Positions 1 through 8,639 of a stretch of DNA of 62,208 bases are shown here, piece by piece. The position numbers were made by a program, and so were the translations under genes. Below the pieces are notes generated by a model. That model had not been told where the DNA came from. It saw only the letters and a program-made list of their open reading frames with translations, and made no database searches. The DNA comes from Alphaproteobacteria bacterium (GTDB lineage: Bacteria; Pseudomonadota; Alphaproteobacteria; Rhodobacterales; Rhodobacteraceae), in NCBI GenBank assembly GCA_013151335.1, contig JAADIJ010000031.1, positions 1 through 62,208 on the forward strand, in the 5' to 3' direction. The first letter of the stretch is position 1. Every line of letters begins with the position of its first letter.

Positions 1-464
1 CGGGTGCCGCCGGTTTTGTTAAGGATTACCCCGACGATATTCACCGCGCGATCAAACGCGCGGTAGCCGAGCAGCAGGGGTGCGATCCCCCGCGTCATGC
101 CGGATGTGTCGACCACCAGCACCACTGGCGTTTGCAGGATTTTGGCCAATTCGGCGTTGCTGTCGGACCCAAGAAGATCGACCCCGTCGTAAAGGCCCTT
201 GTTGGCCTCGACCATTGACAAATCACCAGATCGGCTGTGTTGGGCAAACAGATGGCCGATTTCTTGCGCGGTCATGGTGTTGAAATCGAGGTTGTAGCAG
301 GGCCGCCCGCTGGCTGCCGACAGCCACATGGGGTCGATATAATCCGGGCCTTTTTTGAAGGTTTGAATTGCCACCCCACGCGCGGCAAACGCAGCGGCGA
401 GGCCGGTGGCGATCACGGTTTTGCCGGAAGATTTATGCGCCGCTGCGATTAAGAAACGCGGCAT
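1..464 (-). CDS. dsrN: DsrN, siroheme amidase (cobyrinate a,c-diamide synthase family), C-terminus cut by window edge
   Basis: About 154 N-terminal residues are visible, starting MPRFLIAAAHKSSGKT and continuing off the left edge. The AAHKSSGKT stretch is the P-loop of the CobB/CbiA ATP-dependent amidase family, and FKKGPDYIDP and YNLD are typical of that family. In dsr loci this enzyme is DsrN, which amidates siroheme to the siroheme amide carried by DsrAB; that role is family knowledge combined with context. The ATG at 464 lies 4 bases past the stop of the TrpD2-like gene, so the two are almost certainly co-transcribed at the tail of the dsr operon. A true cobalamin-pathway CobB is the alternative, but no other cob gene is near. 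Confidence 0.85.
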   Translation of the reverse strand, partial: MPRFLIAAAHKSSGKTVIATGLAAAFAARGVAIQTFKKGPDYIDPMWLSAASGRPCYNLDFNTMTAQEIGHLFAQHSRSGDLSMVEANKGLYDGVDLLGSDSNAELAKILQTPVVLVVDTSGMTRGIAPLLLGYRAFDRAVNIVGVILNKTGGT

Positions 465-468
465 CGGA

Positions 469-1476
469 TCAGGTTTTCAAGGGCAAGGCGGCCTTGTCTC
501 GGGCCTCCCAAACCTTGCGTGCGAGCGCCTCTGCCTCGTCAACAGAGTTGGCTTTACCCATAGTTTTAAGGGCAATTGCCAGCGTTCCGATGATTGAGGC
601 GGTGGCATATTCGTCCTGTATTTCGCCGCGCCAAACCGCTGCGAGGTTGGAAATATCCATTTCCGTATCCGGTGCTTGATGAGGATCAGGCAGGATCACG
701 GGCCAGGTTTCAGCCGTCGGTTCGGCGTCGTTTTGTGTGGTCCAAACCAGCGTTGGTTTGTTTGGACGCCGCTCGATCTCGCCACCTTCGCCGCGAAAAA
801 CCGCCATGTGGGGTTGGTTGAGCAGGCGTGCGGCACCGGCGTGGATGTCCATGAACCCGCGGTGAAAAATGCCTTGCATCATCACCGGTGCGCCGAACGG
901 ATTGAGCATGCGCGAGAAGGAATGTACCGGCGAACGCAGGCCAAAAATCGGGCGCAGATTGATCAGGTCGCGCAATTTCGGGCTGAGCACCTCGAGCGGG
1001 GCAAAGGCGAAATTGTGGGTGTTGATCTGGGCTGCAGCCTCGGTCAAATCGCGGGCGATGGGAAAGCCAAGGGCCTCCAGCGAGCCTTGGGTATAGACGC
1101 GACCCGGCGTGTGACCGTCGGTTCCGTGCATGAAAACCTTAACGCCGGTGCCGGCAAGCGCCAGCGCCGACAGCAAAAACCACGGCAGTTGGATGCGTTT
1201 TCCGGCGTAGGACGACCAGTCGAGATCGACGCTTGGCATCGTGTCGGGCAGATCAAACAAGGCGCGGGTGCCGAGGGTGAAACCGGCGATCTCCTCGGGG
1301 GCCTCTTCTTTCAGGCGCAACAGCATCAGGAAGGCACCGATCTGCTCAGGCAAGGCCTCGCCGCGAAGGATCATCGACATGGCGTCGCGCGATTCCTCCA
1401 GCGTCAGGTGGCGCTGTTTGGTTTTACCGCGGCCAAGGATGGCCACAAAGCGGGCGAAGGGATGATTTTCTTGCAT
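469..1476 (-). CDS. TrpD2-like (anthranilate phosphoribosyltransferase-fold) protein inside the dsr operon
   Basis: The 335-residue protein has the layout of the nucleoside/anthranilate phosphoribosyltransferase superfamily. An N-terminal helical domain (LTLEESRDAMSMILRGE, LRLKEEAPEEIAGFT, about residues 25-65) precedes the glycosyl transferase family 3 catalytic domain. At the usual substrate loop it reads FMHGTDGHTPGR rather than the KHGNR motif of TrpD, and the GTGGD motif is not evident, so it fits the TrpD2/YbiB type better than tryptophan-biosynthetic TrpD. No trp gene is nearby. It sits 24 bases after dsrP and 4 bases before dsrN, clearly within the operon. Its reaction is unknown; a role in siroheme-cofactor or nucleotide chemistry is only a guess. 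Confidence 0.7.
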   Translation of the reverse strand: MQENHPFARFVAILGRGKTKQRHLTLEESRDAMSMILRGEALPEQIGAFLMLLRLKEEAPEEIAGFTLGTRALFDLPDTMPSVDLDWSSYAGKRIQLPWFLLSALALAGTGVKVFMHGTDGHTPGRVYTQGSLEALGFPIARDLTEAAAQINTHNFAFAPLEVLSPKLRDLINLRPIFGLRSPVHSFSRMLNPFGAPVMMQGIFHRGFMDIHAGAARLLNQPHMAVFRGEGGEIERRPNKPTLVWTTQNDAEPTAETWPVILPDPHQAPDTEMDISNLAAVWRGEIQDEYATASIIGTLAIALKTMGKANSVDEAEALARKVWEARDKAALPLKT

Positions 1477-1500
1477 GGGTCACCAAATAGGTCGCTTAGT

Positions 1501-2721
1501 TCAGGCACCCTTGCCCGAATTGTTAAGCGGGTCAACGTTAACATCCGACAGCGTGGTCGGGAGGATGCGCAGGATTTTCATGCCAAATCCGGTAAGCGCC
1601 AGCGCCAATGCGACGCCGCCGAGACCGAGTAAAATCTCCGGCAAGCTGGGGGTATAGGTGTTGATCTGGCCGTCAAAAAAGCTGCTGGAAGCTGCAAATC
1701 CGGGGAAAATATCCAAGGGATAGGCCTGCCCGCCAACGATCAGGACGTAAAGCTGGGCGAAACCGCCGATAATCACCAGCGCCGAGGCGGTGAGGATCGA
1801 GGCGGGTTTTGCGCCGCCGGTGGGGTGATAGACCAGCACCAGCGGGATAATTCCGCCGATAAGCACTTGCCCGAACCAGAAGAGTTGGGTGTAGATCCCG
1901 CCGGAGAGCAGGATGAAGCGTTCAACGCCGATGCGCTGTGCGGAATAGAGGTTGGTCAGGTGTTGGACGGCGACGAAGAACAACACTCCGGCGACGAAGA
2001 TGCCGAGCAGGCGTCCGAGACGGTGCAAAAGCCGCGCTCCGAAGGCGCGTCCGGTCAAGCCGCAAATCGATTTGACCACCAGAATGAACACGGCCAAGCC
2101 GAAGGCGAACGACATCACGATAAATAAAGGGGCCATGATTGCCGAGTTGTAAGCGTCGCGCGCCACCAGCCAGCCGAAAATGGAACCGGTGCCGGTGGTC
2201 AGCGCCAGTCGCCATAAAAACGCTGCCGTGCCCACCACCTTCACGACCGAGGGGGATATTCCCCGCTCCATCTGCACATAAAGATAAATGCCGACTACTG
2301 CGAAAAAACCGGTGTAAAGATAGATATTCCACGCGAAAATCGAGACGAAATTATACTTGGTCATGGCGACGATCAGCCGATCCGGGCGGCCAAGATCAAG
2401 CACCAGAACGGCAAGCCCTCCGGCCAAAAGCGCCAGTGCCAACAGGCCCGACAGACGCGCCAGCGGCTTGTAAGGTGACTTGCCGAAAACCGAGGCAATC
2501 GAGGCCACATTGAGCGCGCCCGAGGCGGCAACAATCAGGAAAATCGCGAACACATGCGGCAGGCCCCAGACGATCTGGTTGGTCATGCCGGTGACGATGT
2601 GGCCATATTCCTCGATATAAAGCTCGGCCCCGCCCGCCGCCAAAATAAAGACGACAAGCAAAACCGCAAGCTGGATGATTTGCGGGGTGAGCTTGATCTC
2701 TCGGTAAATCGTGCGTTGCAT
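1501..2721 (-). CDS. dsrP: DsrP, NrfD/PsrC-type quinone-interacting membrane subunit of DsrMKJOP
   Basis: This 406-residue, very hydrophobic protein has about ten predicted membrane segments, starting with IIQLAVLLVVFILAAGGAELY (residues 14-34), and the NrfD/PsrC look (for example GRPDRLIVAMTKYNF and FSIFAWNIYLYTGFF-like segments). In the DsrMKJOP complex it exchanges electrons with the quinone pool and pairs with the periplasmic iron-sulfur subunit DsrO. The start is 13 bases after the dsrO stop. The order dsrJ-dsrO-dsrP matches the canonical locus. Confidence 0.93.
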   Translation of the reverse strand: MQRTIYREIKLTPQIIQLAVLLVVFILAAGGAELYIEEYGHIVTGMTNQIVWGLPHVFAIFLIVAASGALNVASIASVFGKSPYKPLARLSGLLALALLAGGLAVLVLDLGRPDRLIVAMTKYNFVSIFAWNIYLYTGFFAVVGIYLYVQMERGISPSVVKVVGTAAFLWRLALTTGTGSIFGWLVARDAYNSAIMAPLFIVMSFAFGLAVFILVVKSICGLTGRAFGARLLHRLGRLLGIFVAGVLFFVAVQHLTNLYSAQRIGVERFILLSGGIYTQLFWFGQVLIGGIIPLVLVYHPTGGAKPASILTASALVIIGGFAQLYVLIVGGQAYPLDIFPGFAASSSFFDGQINTYTPSLPEILLGLGGVALALALTGFGMKILRILPTTLSDVNVDPLNNSGKGA

Positions 2722-2734
2722 GATCCGGCCTTTG

Positions 2735-3514
2735 TTAGAGTGAGGTATAGCGCACGCCGGGGTTCAGCCCCAGATCGTCGCGCAATGCGAGGGATGGATA
2801 GGCAAGCAGCCTCTTGGCGATATCACTTTCGGGATCGTTCATGTCGCCAAAAATCAGCGCCCGATGCCCGATCGCGTCGCAGGCCTCCACGCAAGCGGGG
2901 ATGCGACCGCTATCAACGCGGTGGACGCAAAGGGTGCAACTCTCCACGGTTCCTATGCCGCGCGGGGCGTAGGATTTTTGGCCCGTCAGCGGCTCGTGAA
3001 CGAATGAGCGCGCCTTATAGGGGCAGGCCATCATGCAGTAGCGACAGCCGATGCAGATGTGTTTGTCGACCAGAACGATCCCGTCGGCGCGCTTGAACGA
3101 GGCCCCGGTGGGGCAAACATCGACGCAGGGCGGATTCTCGCAATGTTGGCACATCACCGGCAGCGAGGTCTCGCGTCCGGTGGCCAGATCGACCAGATCG
3201 ACCTTGCGAATCCACTGGGCGTCGGTCTCGGGGTGGCCGGTGTCTTTCCAGCCGTTCTCGGTCGAGCAGGCGGTCACGCAGGCGTCGCAATCGGGTGTGC
3301 ATTTGTTGGTATCAACCAGCAAGCCCCAGCGCGTCGCCGGGTTGGCATTGGCCTCGGCCTTGCCACCAAACGCCATCAAGGTAACCCCCGGCGCGAGCGT
3401 GATTGTGGCCAGAGCCGCGCCGCTGCGCATGAATTCGCGCCGACCCATCTCGGTCGGTTTTTTGTTGAATTTGAGGGCCGGAAGTTCCGAGCCATTTTTC
3501 AAAGAGCAACTCAT
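2735..3514 (-). CDS. dsrO: DsrO, periplasmic iron-sulfur subunit of DsrMKJOP with Tat signal
   Basis: A 259-residue ferredoxin-like protein with a twin-arginine signal ([14 protein letters not shown], about residues 23-36), so it is probably exported folded to the periplasm. Four cysteine clusters follow: [38 protein letters not shown] and CTLCVHR...CVEAC, typical of NrfC/DmsB-like subunits binding several [4Fe-4S] clusters. It should wire DsrJ heme chemistry to DsrP and quinone. Its ATG overlaps the dsrJ stop (ATGA), which implies translational coupling. Confidence 0.93.
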   Translation of the reverse strand: MSCSLKNGSELPALKFNKKPTEMGRREFMRSGAALATITLAPGVTLMAFGGKAEANANPATRWGLLVDTNKCTPDCDACVTACSTENGWKDTGHPETDAQWIRKVDLVDLATGRETSLPVMCQHCENPPCVDVCPTGASFKRADGIVLVDKHICIGCRYCMMACPYKARSFVHEPLTGQKSYAPRGIGTVESCTLCVHRVDSGRIPACVEACDAIGHRALIFGDMNDPESDIAKRLLAYPSLALRDDLGLNPGVRYTSL

Positions 3515-3945
3515 TCAGAGGTCTCCTTCAGATAGGCCGCAAGTGCGTTTGAATCAGAGGTTTTAGGTATCAGAAATGCCTCGGTCTTTTTCTCGGGAAC
3601 GGTTGCATGGCATTGGAAACAATCAATTTTCGCCGAGACATATTCATGGCAGACGCTGCAAAATTGTTTGTCGGCATTGATGGGGATCGGCTGGCCGTTC
3701 TTGTCGGTGCTTGTATGGCAGGCCACGCAAGCTTTGAGGCTGGCCCCGATGTTGCGATCCCCCAGACGGACGGTCAGGTTACGGTCTTGCAGCAACAATT
3801 TGGAGTGGTTGATCCGCATAAACAAATTGCCCTCGGGATGAGGATTTCCGGTCGCTTTGGGCACCACGGGGCCAAGGGTTTGCGACAGAGCCGGAGGAAA
3901 CCCCAGCCCCATTAACAAGATCAGAACAGTCAGAAACGCTTTCAT
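3511..3945 (-). CDS. dsrJ: DsrJ, periplasmic triheme cytochrome c
   Basis: The 144-residue protein begins [21 protein letters not shown], a signal peptide or anchor, and has exactly three heme sites: CVACH (about 74-78), CSVCH (about 96-100) and CFQCH (about 109-113). It is the cytochrome subunit of DsrMKJOP. All six cysteines are in CXXCH motifs. The extra cysteine that is an axial heme ligand in the characterised Allochromatium protein is missing, and the aligned position (before FMRINH) is His36 in NPHPEG. The start follows the dsrL stop by 2 bases. Confidence 0.92.
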   Translation of the reverse strand: MKAFLTVLILLMGLGFPPALSQTLGPVVPKATGNPHPEGNLFMRINHSKLLLQDRNLTVRLGDRNIGASLKACVACHTSTDKNGQPIPINADKQFCSVCHEYVSAKIDCFQCHATVPEKKTEAFLIPKTSDSNALAAYLKETSE

Positions 3946-3947
3946 CG

Positions 3948-5885
3948 CTACTCCCCAAGGCCCATCTTGATATAGCCGGTCGGGCAGACATCGGCGCAGA
4001 TGTGGCAACCGATACATTTGGTATAGTCCGTGTCCACATAGCGCCCGACTGTGCGATCCGATTTCTTGACCCTGAACACCGCGTCCTGCGGGCAGTAAAT
4101 CACGCAATTGTCGCACTCAAAGCACATGCCGCAAGAGAGACAGCGCTCGCCCTCTTTCTGGGCCTGCTCCTCTGAATAGGCGATGATGCGCTCTTCAAAG
4201 TTGCCCAGAACCGCGTCGCCTTCGATGTGAACCTCGTCGCGGCGACCGCGCGGAATGAGGTCGAAATGGCCTTTGAACAGCTCGGTATGCCGGATGATCT
4301 GGGTCGCGGAGCGGTCCTCGTAATTATGCACAGCGAAGGCGGCGTCGTTGGTGCCACGGGTTTGCATGTGATCGTAAGCTTCGGGGTCTTTGCCGCGCTG
4401 GTGCAACTCGGCCATCAGGTTGAAGTGATGCACGTCAACGCGCGGACGCTTGTCGATATCGCCGTCATCGAGATAATCGGTGATGGTTTCGGCGGCGATG
4501 CGGCCCTGACCGATGGCGGTGGTCAAAAGATGTGGCTTGAGGATGTCGCCACCGGCGAAATGCTTGTCGCGACCCTTGACCTTATAACCGGCCTCGGTGT
4601 CGATGAAACCGCGCCCGTTATCCATCTCTTCAACGCCGGTCATGTCGCCGGATTGGCCGATGGCGGAAATGATGATGTCGCATTCAATCGTGAACTCGGT
4701 GCCCTCGCGCGCAACCGGCGCGTTGCCCTTCATGTCGCATTCGCACATCTTCAGCGCAATCGCGCGACCGTTGGCGTCTTTGATCACCTCAAGCGGCATC
4801 ACGCCGCCTTTAATGTCGACACCTTCGCGCTTGGCATCCTCGCGCTCATGCTCTGCGGCGGTCATTTGCTCAATCGGGAACAGCGAGGTCAGGGTGGCTT
4901 GCATGCCTTCGCGCACCAAGCTGCCGGCAACATCCTGCGCTGTGAAATCGATCAACGTGCCATCGGGATGGTCGGTGCTGGCAACATGGGTGATATGGCC
5001 AAGACGACGGGCGACCGAGGCCACGTCAATCGAGGTATCACCGCCGCCAACAACCACGACGCGGTTGGCCGTGCCAAGAACATAGCCCTTGTTGAACGCA
5101 TCGAGAAACTCGATCCCGTTGATGCAGTTTTCGGTGCCTTCCCAGCCCTCGACCGGCAAGGGCCGCCCGTTTTGTGCGCCAAGCGCCCAGAAAATCGCGT
5201 CAAAGGATTGCTCGAGTTTTTCAATCGAGATGTCTTTGCCAACGCGGGTATTAGTATGAACATCGACCCCCATGCTGGTGATACGCCCAATCTCGGTGTC
5301 GAGCATCTCGCGCGGGGTACGATAGCCGGGGATGCCGAAACGCATCATGCCGCCAAGCTCGTCATTGGCCTCAAACAAGGTCACGCCGTGGCCCTGACGG
5401 CGCAGGAAAAATGCCGCTGCGAGGCCTGCCGGTCCGCCGCCTACGACCGCGACTTTGCGACCTGTGTCTGTGCCGACTGCGGGCGCTTTTATGTCATGCT
5501 CGTTGGCCCAGTCGCCGACATATTGCTCGACCGCGTTGATACCGACAGTGTCGTCAACTTCGTTGCGGTTGCAACCGGCCTCGCACGGGGCGGGGCAGAC
5601 GCGGCCCATGGTCGCGGGAAACGGGTTGGCCTCAAGCATGCGTTCAAAGGCATATTCTTGCCACGCCATGCCCTCAACCGGCGGTTTGTCCATGCCGCGT
5701 GCAATTGCCAGCCAGCCGCGAATTTCGTGACCCGAGGGGCAAGAGCCTTGGCAGGGGGGCGTTTTATGTACGTATGTCGGGCACTTGTGCGATTTGTCCT
5801 GTTGAAAGATTTTGTCTTCCAGATCCCAGTCATTCGGGTTGGCCCCGTCTTCAAACCTGCGGAAAGTCGCTTGTTGATCGCTCAT
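3948..5885 (-). CDS. dsrL: DsrL, NAD(P)H-dependent flavoprotein oxidoreductase of the rDsr pathway
   Basis: A 645-residue protein related to the small subunit of glutamate synthase. It has an N-terminal cysteine-rich region (CPTYVHKTPPCQGSCPSG, CPAPCEAGC), an FAD site VAVVGGGPAGLAAA (about 148-161), an NAD(P)H site VVVVGGGDTSID (about 270-281), and two C-terminal ferredoxin clusters, CLSCGMCFECDNC and CIGCHICADVCP. DsrL works with DsrAB in sulfur oxidisers, and its presence supports the oxidative direction of this pathway. Its ATG overlaps the dsrK stop (ATGA). The gene order K-L-J is that of sulfur oxidisers. Confidence 0.94.
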   Translation of the reverse strand: MSDQQATFRRFEDGANPNDWDLEDKIFQQDKSHKCPTYVHKTPPCQGSCPSGHEIRGWLAIARGMDKPPVEGMAWQEYAFERMLEANPFPATMGRVCPAPCEAGCNRNEVDDTVGINAVEQYVGDWANEHDIKAPAVGTDTGRKVAVVGGGPAGLAAAFFLRRQGHGVTLFEANDELGGMMRFGIPGYRTPREMLDTEIGRITSMGVDVHTNTRVGKDISIEKLEQSFDAIFWALGAQNGRPLPVEGWEGTENCINGIEFLDAFNKGYVLGTANRVVVVGGGDTSIDVASVARRLGHITHVASTDHPDGTLIDFTAQDVAGSLVREGMQATLTSLFPIEQMTAAEHEREDAKREGVDIKGGVMPLEVIKDANGRAIALKMCECDMKGNAPVAREGTEFTIECDIIISAIGQSGDMTGVEEMDNGRGFIDTEAGYKVKGRDKHFAGGDILKPHLLTTAIGQGRIAAETITDYLDDGDIDKRPRVDVHHFNLMAELHQRGKDPEAYDHMQTRGTNDAAFAVHNYEDRSATQIIRHTELFKGHFDLIPRGRRDEVHIEGDAVLGNFEERIIAYSEEQAQKEGERCLSCGMCFECDNCVIYCPQDAVFRVKKSDRTVGRYVDTDYTKCIGCHICADVCPTGYIKMGLGE

Positions 5886-7444
5886 GATGTACCCTCTTCA
5901 TTGGCCATTTCCAATTCAGGAACAGGCGCGTCATCGGTAATTTGACCATCCAGCAGAATGGCATTTGAAACCAGTTGGTGAACCGACAGGATCGAGTCCC
6001 GCTCATAGCCGAATTTTGGCATGACTTTGGCAAACTGGGTTTTGCAAATAGCGCAGATCGCGGCCATGTGGGTGACGCCGTGGTCCTGGGTCACCTGTTG
6101 CAGCGCGGTCATGCGCGGACTGGCCCCTTTGACGCGAATATCCATCAGATCGTCGGTCAAAAGACCCCCGCCACCGCCACAGCACAGCGTGCTTTCCTTG
6201 GTGGTGTCGCGGTCCATTTCGAAGTAATTATTGCACACGGCCTTGATCACATTGCGCGGAATTTCAAACTGCCCACCGGGCTTGTCGCCCATGCGCGAGC
6301 CGCGTGCCACGTTGCAACTGTCGTGATATGTCAGGCGCAGATGATCGTTTTTGGTTTTGTCGAACTTGAGATTGCCGCGCTCGATCTGATCCCATGTAAA
6401 CTCCAGAATATGCTGGGGAATGGGGTAGTTTTGATCAAGGAAGTCAAACGGTCCGGCCAACGTGTTAAGAAAACTATAAGCCACCCGCCACGCATGACCG
6501 CACTCGCCAAAAACGATGCGTTTGACGCCCAGATCTTCGGCGGCGCGGCGAATTCGAAGCGCCAGATCGCGCATGTTTTCATAAGAGCCGATAAACAGCC
6601 CGAAATTGGCGGCCTCGGAGGCATAAGAGCTGACGGTCCAGCTTACGCCGGCCTGATGAAACACCTTGGCATAGCCGATCAAACCGTCGATATGCGGCTC
6701 GGCGAAGAAATCGGCGGAAGGCGTGATCAGCAGGATATCGGCGCCTTTTTCATCGACCGGAATACGCACCGAAACGCCGGTTTCGTCCTCGATATCCTCT
6801 TCCAGATCCTCGAGCGTTGCGCGCAGGGCTTTTTCTTGAAGGCCGAGATTATTGCCAATCTCAAGCGCCTTACCGATGATCTCGTTACAGTATTTCTGGC
6901 CGATACCAACCGTGTCCATGATCTCGCGTGCGGCCATGGAAATCTCTGCGGTATCAATGCCGTAGGGGCAAAAAACCGAGCAGCGGCGGCATTGGGAGCA
7001 TTGGTGGTAATAGGAGTACCACTCGTCCAAGACCTCGCGGGTCAGATCGCGTGCGCCCACCAGCCACGGGAAGTATTTGCCCGCGAATGTGTAGTAACGC
7101 CGGTAAACGCTGCGCAGCAAATCTTGCCGCGCAACCGGCATGTTTTTAGGATCGCCCGAGCCGAGGAAATAGTGGCATTTATCGGTGCAGGCCCCGCATT
7201 TGACGCAAGCGTCGAGATAGACCTGAAAGGCGCGGTTCTTGCTGGCAAGATCGCCGATTTTGGCAATCGCTACCTCTTGCCAATTGTCCAAAAGCTCGCC
7301 CGGAAAGCCGAGCTTCATGTTATGCTCGGGATAGGCGGGATAAGGCGCGCTGTCGGCCATTGAATCGCAGGCCAGTTTGGGGATTTTCAACGGATCGGGG
7401 ATGAACTTTGGTCCATCCTCGCCGTCCATATCAAGTATTGCCAT
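5882..7444 (-). CDS. dsrK: DsrK, HdrD-like iron-sulfur subunit of DsrMKJOP
   Basis: A 520-residue cytoplasmic protein with two ferredoxin clusters (CVKCGACTDKC about residue 85, CSQCRRCSVFCP about residue 150) and a C-terminal CCG-type heterodisulfide reductase region (HDSCNVARGS and TLCCGGGGG). The CCG domain is thought to handle the DsrC disulfide or trisulfide. Its membrane partner DsrM is encoded just upstream, with 11 bases between them, and dsrL overlaps downstream. The motifs are complete and the length is normal. Confidence 0.94.
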   Translation of the reverse strand: MAILDMDGEDGPKFIPDPLKIPKLACDSMADSAPYPAYPEHNMKLGFPGELLDNWQEVAIAKIGDLASKNRAFQVYLDACVKCGACTDKCHYFLGSGDPKNMPVARQDLLRSVYRRYYTFAGKYFPWLVGARDLTREVLDEWYSYYHQCSQCRRCSVFCPYGIDTAEISMAAREIMDTVGIGQKYCNEIIGKALEIGNNLGLQEKALRATLEDLEEDIEDETGVSVRIPVDEKGADILLITPSADFFAEPHIDGLIGYAKVFHQAGVSWTVSSYASEAANFGLFIGSYENMRDLALRIRRAAEDLGVKRIVFGECGHAWRVAYSFLNTLAGPFDFLDQNYPIPQHILEFTWDQIERGNLKFDKTKNDHLRLTYHDSCNVARGSRMGDKPGGQFEIPRNVIKAVCNNYFEMDRDTTKESTLCCGGGGGLLTDDLMDIRVKGASPRMTALQQVTQDHGVTHMAAICAICKTQFAKVMPKFGYERDSILSVHQLVSNAILLDGQITDDAPVPELEMANEEGTS

Positions 7445-7455
7445 TTCAGCGCCCC

Positions 7456-8178
7456 CTATTTCTCTAGCTCAGCCGCCCAAGGGGCGAGATGGCGCTTTTC
7501 GCGCGAGTTATCGACCTGATAACGGGTCGGCGAAAAGAAGATGCCGGGACCGTGCAGCAGTTTGGAGATCGGGAATATAATCATCAATGTGGCCACCAGT
7601 CCCAGATGGACGAGCAAAGACGCAGAGGTCGGTAACTCGTTGATCTGAAGCCGTAAAAGGCCCAAGAAGAACACCTTGACGGCCACGATATCGGTGGGGG
7701 CCAGGAACTTCATGTTCATGCCACTAAGCGCAATGCCGATCAGCAGCAGCAACATTAAATAGTCCGACGGGCTGGAGATATAGCGGATGCGCTCAACCAC
7801 AATCCGGCGCACGAGCAGGCCAAGCAGGCCGATCAGCAGCGCGAACGAGGCGTAGATGCCGAAGGGTTGCACCCAGTTGACCCAGAACCAGATCGGCTCG
7901 ATGAAATAGCGGAAATGGCGCAGTAAAACCAGCGCGAGGCCGACGTGGAACATATAGCCAAATACCCAGATCCACTTGTTGGATTTGAACAGGCTCTCAA
8001 ACACCAAAACTTCGCGGCTCATGCGCCAGAACACGCCCGAGCGCGTGGTCGGCGCGGGCATGGTCGGGATTTTCAAAGGGGCCGGAGTCCGCGCATATTT
8101 CGCGATCCGCAATCCAAGCCCGACGACGAGCATGATTGTGGCGAAATAAAACAGCAATGCGTATAGCGTTGACAACAC
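7456..8178 (-). CDS. dsrM: DsrM, membrane cytochrome b subunit of DsrMKJOP
   Basis: A 240-residue protein with about five membrane segments and a NarI-like cytochrome b look. Candidate heme b ligands include histidines in GYMFHVGLALVLLRHFRYF and in ASLLVHLGLVATL near the C-terminus. It anchors DsrK and passes electrons to or from quinone. It is separated from dsrC by an 80-base gap carrying a hairpin, the largest gap between dsrC and dsrP. Confidence 0.92.
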   Translation of the reverse strand: MLSTLYALLFYFATIMLVVGLGLRIAKYARTPAPLKIPTMPAPTTRSGVFWRMSREVLVFESLFKSNKWIWVFGYMFHVGLALVLLRHFRYFIEPIWFWVNWVQPFGIYASFALLIGLLGLLVRRIVVERIRYISSPSDYLMLLLLIGIALSGMNMKFLAPTDIVAVKVFFLGLLRLQINELPTSASLLVHLGLVATLMIIFPISKLLHGPGIFFSPTRYQVDNSREKRHLAPWAAELEK

Positions 8179-8210
8179 TTGCGGACTCCTCCCTAGAAGT
8201 TCTTCAGCCC

Positions 8211-8245
8211 AAGCCTCCTCTGATTTTGTTTGTTTTCAGAGGCTT
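8211..8245 (-). other. hairpin between dsrC and dsrM
   Basis: Read on the coding strand, AGCCTCTGA and TCAGAGG-A-GGCT flank an A-rich loop, giving about 8-11 base pairs with one bulge. It lies just after the dsrC stop and before dsrM. No T-run follows in the transcript direction, so it looks more like an RNA-processing or 3'-end stabilising element than a full terminator. That reading is an inference. Confidence 0.5.
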
Positions 8246-8257
8246 ATAGGGCAGATA

Positions 8258-8590
8258 TTAGACGCAGCCAGTTGGTTTCGGCAGGCCGGCAATCTTACAG
8301 GCTTGTTTGGCCGGGCCGTATGGAAACAGCTCGTACATGTATTTGTTATTGCCTTTTTCCGGGCCCATCGACTTTTTGACGGCCTTGATCAGAACCCGAA
8401 CTGCGGGCGCGATCTGGTATTCTTCATAATAGTCGCGCAGGAAGTTAACCACTTCCCAATGCTCGCTATTCATGTCGACTTCTTCGGCTTTGGCGATGAC
8501 ATCGGCCAGATCTTTGGTCCAATCAGACAGAGTGGTGATATACCCCTCTTCGTCATGCTCGATGGTTGCACCGTTTACTTCATAAGACAT
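8258..8590 (-). CDS. dsrC: DsrC, sulfur-carrier protein with the C-terminal two-cysteine arm
   Basis: 110 residues ending ACKIAGLPKPTGCV. The penultimate cysteine and the second cysteine ten residues before it (C-x10-C) are the hallmark of true DsrC rather than TusE. DsrC carries persulfide sulfur from DsrEFH to DsrAB, and its oxidised form is the substrate of DsrMK. The ATG at 8590 has a good ribosome site (AAAGGAAC), and longer in-frame starts would run into dsrH. Confidence 0.96.
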   Translation of the reverse strand: MSYEVNGATIEHDEEGYITTLSDWTKDLADVIAKAEEVDMNSEHWEVVNFLRDYYEEYQIAPAVRVLIKAVKKSMGPEKGNNKYMYELFPYGPAKQACKIAGLPKPTGCV

Positions 8591-8639
8591 TATAGGTTCC
8601 TTTCGGTTGTGATGATCCCCCATACGGATCGAAAAATTT

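Noticed and set aside
469-1476. Reading the TrpD2-like gene as tryptophan-biosynthetic trpD
   Set aside because: The GTGGD and KHGNR motifs are not evident and no other trp gene is present.
676-1632. Plus-strand reading frame (318 codons) over the TrpD2-like gene
   Set aside because: Antisense to a well-formed gene; composition is typical of a shadow frame.
4227-5945. Long plus-strand reading frame (572 codons) over dsrL
   Set aside because: It is antisense to a gene with complete FAD, NAD(P)H and ferredoxin motifs; long opposite-strand frames are expected in GC-rich coding DNA, and its product looks like no known protein.
5975-7363. Long plus-strand reading frame (462 codons) over dsrK
   Set aside because: Antisense shadow of dsrK; no recognisable motifs.
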